Assembly: GCA_947476045.1 (NCBI GenBank)
Contig: CANJNZ010000007.1
Span: 1-64,000 of the forward strand
Reading direction: 5' to 3'
From: Chthoniobacteraceae bacterium
GTDB taxonomy: Bacteria > Verrucomicrobiota > Verrucomicrobiia > Chthoniobacterales > Chthoniobacteraceae
DNA length: 64,000 bases
Positions 57,731 through 64,000 of this stretch are shown here, in pieces. The position numbers and the translations under genes were made by a program. The notes beneath the pieces were generated by a model. The model was not told where the DNA came from, searched no databases, and saw nothing but the letters and a program-made list of their open reading frames with translations. Positions within the stretch are counted from its first letter, which is position 1, and each line of letters begins with the position of its first letter.

Positions 57731-58372
57731 CTACTTTTCCACGGCGGAGTTGCCCGGCGCTGCTTTGTCAGCCTGCTTCTGTTGTGGGCCTGATTTAAGA
57801 ATAATCCATCGAAACATGCTTTTTGTGCCTTCTTCGTGGACGCGATCAAATTCTTTGATGGGAGCATAAATGATGACTGCCAGAGAGTGCTCCGTATCCA
57901 GATTCACAAGGGCGATTGAAGTGGTGAAATCGCGAGCGAGATAGGTGTAGGTGAAAGTCAGTTCGCGGGAGCTCAGCCCTTCGAGCAGGAATGGGCTGGG
58001 GATTTCTTGCACGAAGGCCTGCTTTTGAGCCACGGCAGGGAGGAATGGCTTAATCCACTCAGATGCTGCTTGAGGATCTACCTTTCCGTCCGGTGCCTCG
58101 GCGGCCTTTCGTGGAATGATGCGCAACTCCATACCGGTGTTGGTCTGTTCGGGGACAGTGAGCAGCAGGCTGGATTCCCCGCCGGATATTTTCCAATTCG
58201 CTGGCGGCTGCCACTGAACTCGACGCTCACCATCGTCAAAATAAATGACGGGAATCTTTACTCCCTCCAAGTCACGGAAACCGTAACGTGGCGTAAGTTC
58301 CAGGGCATGTAGCGAGCCAGCCGATAGACTCGCAACAAAGCCAAAGGCGAGAAATCTAAAGATTGCTTTCAT
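57731..58372 (-). CDS. Secreted hypothetical protein
   Basis: Signal peptide; 213 aa; start overlaps upstream stop (TGATG). Confidence 0.65.
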   Translation of the reverse strand: MKAIFRFLAFGFVASLSAGSLHALELTPRYGFRDLEGVKIPVIYFDDGERRVQWQPPANWKISGGESSLLLTVPEQTNTGMELRIIPRKAAEAPDGKVDPQAASEWIKPFLPAVAQKQAFVQEIPSPFLLEGLSSRELTFTYTYLARDFTTSIALVNLDTEHSLAVIIYAPIKEFDRVHEEGTKSMFRWIILKSGPQQKQADKAAPGNSAVEK

Positions 58373-60291
58373 CAGCGAATTACACGAGTTCCACGCTCAT
58401 ACGTCCGTGCGATGTGAAAGCCCGGCGGATTGGCGTCTTGCAGCAGCGTGTCATAATACCAGCGGCGATTTGGCGGGCTGTATCGTGCAGAACTCCAGGT
58501 TCCCTTTGCCTGCTGGCTGTTGTAAAGCGGCGCGAGCGACCCATAGACGGTAAAATAATCACCAGACCAATCTTCGAGGAAGCGAGTGTAGTTTTCAGTG
58601 CCTCCGCTATATGAACTGCTTGTCGTGGGAACGGTGCCGCCGAGTAATGCGCAGTTGACTGTCGTGTTGCTGGCAGCGGGTCCCGCTCCGCCTGGCCCGC
58701 TGGATGTCGAGTTTGTGTCGAGCCATGCATTGGAAAGAATATTGATGGAGTCTCCCATCACCGCAGCGGGAGCGCGTGTATAGCCAGTTACGACAGGACT
58801 TGGTTTATCTGCCGGGGGTGTGTAAGAGGTGGCGGTGTTGGAGGCGGGCTGCGTCGTGCCTGTTGCACCGGTATTGTAATCCCCCTGAATATAAACTGGA
58901 TTCGGTGAGATGACTGAAAATCCAGTGCCGGTCGTTGAGTTATAGGGGAGTTTCGCTCCATTTGTCAGTTTTACCGCGCGGCTTTTACTACTGGTGACTG
59001 TGCCGGTGCCAATCTTTGTGCTGACGATGGTGCCGTAACTGGTGTCCGCAATGTAAAAAGTGAGACCATCGTTCGAATTGTTGTTATCCGTAATTTTCGC
59101 AGCGCTGTATGCCGTGGTAATCGCTCCAACATTGAGTGAAACTGTTCGGACATTGTCCCCCTGACGTTGGTCGTAAAGCGCTGTGTTTGTCGTTAAGGCG
59201 CCGGTGATCGCAATGTAATCCTGGGATGTTGCGGCTAGAGCCGTCGTCGAAGCGCCTTTGTAGATGGTCACTGCGTTCGCGGAGTTTACATAAATGCGGT
59301 AATCAGCAGTGGAAACCAGCCGTTCTGTAAGAGATGGGTCCAATTGAAGAACATCACTGAAACTCGTGTTGGCCTCCTCGAGGATTTCGTGATAGCCGTC
59401 ATTATTGGGGTTTCCATCAGAATTTGTATCATTGCTGATGATATCATCCGTGAAATTGGGATCGAGCGACGTAAATGGGACATCAAACAGCTTCTGCGTT
59501 TGTCCGACGTGTGGTGGGCTTGACAGACTCCAGTTGTCCCCAAGTCCACTGGTCCCGATGGTGGGAGCTGTGGTTCCATAGCGAGGGTCGTTGCTTCTGT
59601 AGTTGGTAGTGTGCGTTCCGGTAAAAGCCACGTCCTGCAAATAATGAAGGCTGTCCGATGCTGTGTAGAGGTCACCGCTGATGAAAACAGGTCCATCCAC
59701 ATACATCGGAGGGCCGGGATGCATTTCGGTGACAGGCTGGGTGCTGAAATAAAAATAGGAAAAGAAACTTTTGCCACCGCGAACAAAATTTCTCTGCACA
59801 GTGAGCGTCGAGTTGTTGCCCAAAGAGGTGCTTTTTACTGTCACGGTCGCCAGATAATTCAGGCGCATGATCAGGCTCGATTTTGTGCCATTTTCAGCGA
59901 GCGGCCGATCTGAGGTGCCGGTCAGCGGAGCAAGGAGCGGAGTTGCAGCCTGAACGCTCCAGCTAACCAGTGTGACATTGGGTGGCGCGGGAAGTTGGGT
60001 GCTTGTCGGTGCAGTGAGAGCACTTTGCAGTGACGAATTGGTGAGCCCCTGTGTGCGGTCGGTATTGTTGTTCACTGCTATCATGGCGCCCCTCCATTGA
60101 TCGTAGAGGCTCTCCATCACACCATCTGCGTAGGAGATCATTTTCGCCCGGTCCACGCTGCGGTTTGCCATGCGTGCATTGAAATTGGTGACGTTGAGGG
60201 ACACTCCGACCAGCATGGAGCCTATCAATAAAGCGACCATAACAACGCCAAGGGCGCTGCCTTGTTTTGTGCGGATAAGTATATTTCTCAT
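58372..60291 (-). CDS. PilX-like/pilus assembly-type hypothetical protein
   Basis: KQGSALGVVMVALLIGSMLVGVSLNVTNFNARMANR N-terminal TM; large extracellular region; ATGA coupled. Confidence 0.65.
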   Translation of the reverse strand: MRNILIRTKQGSALGVVMVALLIGSMLVGVSLNVTNFNARMANRSVDRAKMISYADGVMESLYDQWRGAMIAVNNNTDRTQGLTNSSLQSALTAPTSTQLPAPPNVTLVSWSVQAATPLLAPLTGTSDRPLAENGTKSSLIMRLNYLATVTVKSTSLGNNSTLTVQRNFVRGGKSFFSYFYFSTQPVTEMHPGPPMYVDGPVFISGDLYTASDSLHYLQDVAFTGTHTTNYRSNDPRYGTTAPTIGTSGLGDNWSLSSPPHVGQTQKLFDVPFTSLDPNFTDDIISNDTNSDGNPNNDGYHEILEEANTSFSDVLQLDPSLTERLVSTADYRIYVNSANAVTIYKGASTTALAATSQDYIAITGALTTNTALYDQRQGDNVRTVSLNVGAITTAYSAAKITDNNNSNDGLTFYIADTSYGTIVSTKIGTGTVTSSKSRAVKLTNGAKLPYNSTTGTGFSVISPNPVYIQGDYNTGATGTTQPASNTATSYTPPADKPSPVVTGYTRAPAAVMGDSINILSNAWLDTNSTSSGPGGAGPAASNTTVNCALLGGTVPTTSSSYSGGTENYTRFLEDWSGDYFTVYGSLAPLYNSQQAKGTWSSARYSPPNRRWYYDTLLQDANPPGFHIARTYERGTRVIR

Positions 60292-61199
60292 TGTGGTGTT
60301 TGCAGGGTTGATACAAATGGTGGCTGGTCTCTGACTGAAATTACCGTTTGCAATGTCAGTGCGCCGTTCGGAAAATTGGTGTTTGAATACTTCAAGTCGT
60401 AGGCTTCGAACGAAAGGCGCAGATTCGTGCGCTCAGAGGATGTGCTGGAACTCGTCGCATAGAGGACGGAGAATGGCTTTGGGGATGTGATATTGTAGCA
60501 GACAGCGGCGCAGGTAGAGGGCGCGTTGGAATAGTCGGAATGAAACCTCAAAGTGTTATTGTAAACGGAGTATGCCACCTGCCGGTAAAACATAGCGGTG
60601 GTTACTTTCGGACTGGTGGTGGACAGAGTATAGCCTGTGCCGCTATTATTTACATTAGCGATTGTGACAACTCCAGTTGGGGAGATAACCGTTGGAGCAG
60701 TGACAATAGCACTTATCCGGAACTCTTTATCGATGAGAGGCAGCCAGACTTTATCATTAACTCTTGGTGTATAGCGTAAAGCGCCGCTTACAGCCGGGCC
60801 GAAATTAAAGCTGAGGTTGGTGGCTGTGGCGGCAGCATCAGCATTCAACTGAACGGGCCCTCCCACTTGCATCCAATACCGCACCGCATTCGATCTGGAA
60901 CTGATATATTGCCCCGAGAGCGGGTCTAGATCGGTTGAAACGGTAGTTGTAGAATCGGTGTATGAGGTCCCGTCAAAATTCACCAGGGTGAATATCGAAC
61001 CAGAAGACTGGATGTCTTTTACGAGACGGTTCGCTGCCTGCGTAAAAGCTCCGCTGCCATGATTATAAGCCAGATTCTTAGCGCTGAGACGGGAGGTGGC
61101 CCAACTTAGTGACACCATTCCCAGTGTCACACCTAAACCTATGGTCATCGCCACTACCAACTCGGTGATCGTATATCCGGATTTATTAAGTGATTTCAT
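60288..61199 (-). CDS. Type IV pilin-like (PilW-like) prepilin protein
   Basis: MKSLNKSGYTITELVVAMTIGLGVTLGMVSL prepilin N-terminus. Confidence 0.8.
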   Translation of the reverse strand: MKSLNKSGYTITELVVAMTIGLGVTLGMVSLSWATSRLSAKNLAYNHGSGAFTQAANRLVKDIQSSGSIFTLVNFDGTSYTDSTTTVSTDLDPLSGQYISSRSNAVRYWMQVGGPVQLNADAAATATNLSFNFGPAVSGALRYTPRVNDKVWLPLIDKEFRISAIVTAPTVISPTGVVTIANVNNSGTGYTLSTTSPKVTTAMFYRQVAYSVYNNTLRFHSDYSNAPSTCAAVCYNITSPKPFSVLYATSSSTSSERTNLRLSFEAYDLKYSNTNFPNGALTLQTVISVRDQPPFVSTLQTPQ

Positions 61200-61211
61200 A
61201 TACTGGAAGTC

Positions 61212-61721
61212 TCAGATATTGTCCGTGGTGCGCATACTGTTCATGCTTACGGAATACGTTCTTCCACGATAGGAATAGGTCACGGTAACGACTGCGCTTC
61301 TGACGCGGGCGCTGATACTCGTGACGGTCGTTGTTCGGGTCGCGTTTGCCTGCAGATCCAAATTTGTGAACGCGGTTGAGAGGCCGGTCGCATTATTGAA
61401 GTTATCGTTATCGAGCGGGAGATTGTTTTCTGTCGTGGCTCCCACCACGAGTATTGCGGGAGCTGAGGTTGCGACATCCCATGGCGTTGTCATGAACAAG
61501 TCGATTCGTTGCTGCACAAAAGCCAGTGCCAACGTCCTAAGTCTTGAAACGGCGGCATACCGATTGAGCTGTGTAAGAGCGACTAAAGAGGTGCATGCGA
61601 ATACTGCCATAATGGATGCCGCAATTAAAACCTCCACCATGGTAAAGCCCTGCCTCTGCCTTCTGGCAGGGCCCATGATGGGTAGTTTTTGGCATTGAAC
61701 GGTAAAATCCATAACTGTCAT
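61212..61721 (-). CDS. Type IV pilin-like (PilV-like) prepilin protein
   Basis: RQGFTMVEVLIAASIMAVFACTSLVALTQLNRYAA prepilin cleavage/methylation motif. Confidence 0.82.
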   Translation of the reverse strand: MTVMDFTVQCQKLPIMGPARRQRQGFTMVEVLIAASIMAVFACTSLVALTQLNRYAAVSRLRTLALAFVQQRIDLFMTTPWDVATSAPAILVVGATTENNLPLDNDNFNNATGLSTAFTNLDLQANATRTTTVTSISARVRSAVVTVTYSYRGRTYSVSMNSMRTTDNI

Positions 61722-61870
61722 AAAGCATCAAATGTGCCAGACAACCAAGTAATCAACAGCATTACTGCGTGAAACGATAGGGTGGCGGGTGACTTGCGGA
61801 TGACTCAGGACGAATAGTGCAAATTTCAATCGTGCCAGAATGGAGCGGTTCGCATAAGAGACTCCGCGCT

Positions 61871-63427
61871 ATGTCCGTAATTATCCGCCTGCTCTCCTGC
61901 CTTATATTTCTCACCGCACCACTTTGCGCCGAGGACTCTGGTAAAAAAGCGCCAGCTTCCAAAAAAGCCGATGAAGCGAACGGTGCGACGGATGAGGAAA
62001 AATCCACCAAGGAGGACAAGGACAAAAAGCCGGAGGTGAAGGCCAAGGAAACCAAGGGGAGCGTGAAGATTGCCGGTGCCGATGTCAGCTATCTCGCGAA
62101 GACCGGGACGCTCCCGCTTTTGAAGGACGACGGCACACCGCGCGCGGATGTTTTTTACGTCTATTACGCCGCGACTGATGGGGATGGGAAACCACTCGCC
62201 GCTAAGAACACCGCGCGCCCCATCATGTTTTGCTTTAACGGTGGCCCTGGCAGCAGCGCGGTGTGGCTGCATTTCGGCGGACTTGGGCCGAAGAAAATCG
62301 CTCTCCCGCCGGATGGAAAAACTTTTGAGCCACTCGGTCAGATTGCGGACAACCCGCTGTCCATTCTCGATGTAACCGATCTCGTTTTTCTCGATCCCGT
62401 CGGCACTGGCGCGTCGCGTCCGGCGAAGGGGGAGAAGGGCGAACAGTTCTGGGGCGTGGACGAGGACATCGAGTCGTGCGGCGAATTCATCCGCCTGCTC
62501 ACCACGCGGGAGGGCCGCTGGATGTCGCCAAAATTTCTGTGCGGCGAAAGTTACGGCGGACTCCGTGGCGCGGGCCTCTGCGACCATTTGCAGGAAAAGC
62601 ATGGCATGATGATCGCCGGTTTTGTCTGCGTCAGCGGGGTGTTGAATTTTGCAACTGTCGGAGCCGACCTTTCAAACGATCTTCCGTATATCACCGCACT
62701 TTCCGCGCTCGCCGCGACCGCGCACTACCACGGAAAAATTTCCGGCGACTTGGATAAATTACTCTCGGAATCCCGAGCCTTCGCATTCGGTGAATACGCT
62801 GCCGCTTTGCTGAAAGGACGCACGATTTCCGATGATGAGCGCCATCGTATCGCAGCGAAAATGTCCGCTTTCATCGGCCTCACCGCCGAGCAAATCGAGG
62901 ACAACGATCTCCGCGTGGACACCTCCGTTTTTCGCGAACTCCTGCTGCGCAAAGAAAACAAAATCATCGGTCGTTTCGATGCGCGCCTCACCGCCGAGGA
63001 CGCCGACCGCAGCGAGACGCGCCCGGAATTTGACCCCAGCTTCAACAGCGTCATCGGCCCATTCAGCGCGATGGCCAACGCCTACATTCGCGGCACTCTC
63101 GGCTACGAAAGCGACCAGCCCTACCGCATTCTCACCGGTCTCCCGTGGAACTACACACGCTTCGCCAATCGCTACGCCGGCACCGACGCGCGCCTCGCCA
63201 GCGCGATGAAAAATAATCCACGCCTGCGCCTGCTCATCTGCCACGGCCTCCGCGACCTTGCCGTGCCGCTCGATGCCACGCGCTACTCCATAGACCATCT
63301 GCCCGTCCCCGACAGCATCCGCAAAAACATCACCTACGCCACCTACGAGAGCGGCCACATGATGTATCTCCTCGACAAAGACGCCGCCAAACTCCGCGCC
63401 GACATCGTGGCGTGGATGAGAAAATAG
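61871..63427 (+). CDS. S10-family serine carboxypeptidase-like protein
   Basis: MFCFNGGPGSSAVWLHFGGLGPKKI, FLCGESYGGLRGAGLCDHL, HGLRDLAVPLDATRYSIDHL, ESGHMMYL. Confidence 0.92.
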   Translation: MSVIIRLLSCLIFLTAPLCAEDSGKKAPASKKADEANGATDEEKSTKEDKDKKPEVKAKETKGSVKIAGADVSYLAKTGTLPLLKDDGTPRADVFYVYYAATDGDGKPLAAKNTARPIMFCFNGGPGSSAVWLHFGGLGPKKIALPPDGKTFEPLGQIADNPLSILDVTDLVFLDPVGTGASRPAKGEKGEQFWGVDEDIESCGEFIRLLTTREGRWMSPKFLCGESYGGLRGAGLCDHLQEKHGMMIAGFVCVSGVLNFATVGADLSNDLPYITALSALAATAHYHGKISGDLDKLLSESRAFAFGEYAAALLKGRTISDDERHRIAAKMSAFIGLTAEQIEDNDLRVDTSVFRELLLRKENKIIGRFDARLTAEDADRSETRPEFDPSFNSVIGPFSAMANAYIRGTLGYESDQPYRILTGLPWNYTRFANRYAGTDARLASAMKNNPRLRLLICHGLRDLAVPLDATRYSIDHLPVPDSIRKNITYATYESGHMMYLLDKDAAKLRADIVAWMRK

Positions 63428-63434
63428 AGCCGCG

Positions 63435-64000
63435 TTAGTTTGCTGCGACGGATGTGAGGATCGCGTCTTTCATGCCGTGGACGATCTTTTTGTCGGCAGG
63501 GACAATCGTTGCGAGCGCGCCGCCGAGGTTTGCGTTTCCATCGTTCACAAAGTAGTAGGGGCAGAGGCGGACGCGACCGCGCATGGTGTGCACTTCGCCG
63601 CTTTCGGGATCGAAATAGGGATGCTCGACGATGCGTGTGTGGGCGAAGCGCATGAGCACGTGCGGATGCTCTGAGAAGTCGGTGAGGGCGTGTTCGACTG
63701 CGGCGGCCCATTCGTTTTGCGGAACGTCGGAGCCGACGACGACGCCTCGACTGCCCCACGCTTGCGGGGAGTAGCCGCTGATTTTTAAAACGAGGTCGCG
63801 CTGTTTTTGTGAAAAGGCGGACAGTTCACGCCAGTCGTTGATCTCCAGCCCCGGTAGCACGGCGTGGTGTGGCAGCGGCGCGGGGTCGAGCACCCACGAC
63901 ATGGGGATGTGTTTTTGCAGTTCGAGAAAGTGACGCTCGCTCAATTCGCGCCGCCAAAATTCGCGCAGCGGTCGCGACCAAAACAGCGCGAGCCAGAGTT
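63435..64000 (-). CDS. Partial CDS running off the window end; possible ATP-grasp-like C-terminal region
   Basis: Frame stays open to 64000 (…LWLALFWSRPLREFWRRELSERHFLELQKHIP…); GSRGVVVGSDVPQNEWAAAVEHAL...YFVNDGNANLGGALATI. Confidence 0.6.
   Translation of the reverse strand, partial: LWLALFWSRPLREFWRRELSERHFLELQKHIPMSWVLDPAPLPHHAVLPGLEINDWRELSAFSQKQRDLVLKISGYSPQAWGSRGVVVGSDVPQNEWAAAVEHALTDFSEHPHVLMRFAHTRIVEHPYFDPESGEVHTMRGRVRLCPYYFVNDGNANLGGALATIVPADKKIVHGMKDAILTSVAAN

Noticed and set aside
1-64000. tRNA, rRNA, tmRNA genes or insertion sequences
   Set aside because: No cloverleaf-like TTCGANTC contexts, rRNA signatures or transposase ORFs were recognised by eye; a tRNAscan/Infernal run would be decisive.

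Overview
This 64 kb window is G+C-rich, gene-dense bacterial chromosome. Four pairs of PSCyt1/DUF1549/DUF1553 (PSD1) and DUF1501 genes, an lpxI-Gfo/Idh-lpxB operon, ASPIC/UnbV, CBM9-like and CotH-type secreted proteins point to the PVC superphylum, most likely Verrucomicrobia (inference). Other recognisable content: ROK-family protein, YaeQ, DUF4242 protein, a 9-heme multiheme cytochrome, esterase, MinD/FlhG and ExeA-like ATPases, two REC-DUF4388 regulators with a frameshifted hybrid histidine kinase, RNase P RNA (rnpB, minus strand) with promoter and terminator, mlaEFD-type transporter, L28 (rpmB), a CobW-type GTPase, a pilin-like operon and an S10 peptidase. The items most worth follow-up are: (1) a 4-gene minus-strand cassette (PcfJ-like, beta-CASP MBL nuclease-like, PD-(D/E)XK-like, agmatine-deiminase-like) in which every junction is a 4-nt ATGA overlap (about 9.76-13.8 kb); (2) a 19-copy, exactly 21-bp tandem array with a TCCATGGA palindrome in most units (52967-53365), next to an unknown gene, the pair being bracketed by direct copies of a ~113-bp repeat; (3) a heptamer repeat family (GGATTGC/GGATTTC) found both between genes and in frame inside three protein-coding genes; (4) a 53-bp perfect direct repeat flanking mlaEFD; (5) a SEC-C protein with a RelE/ParE-like C-terminus. 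No CRISPR array, rRNA or tRNA was recognised. Functional calls come from reading motifs by eye; no database searches were run.
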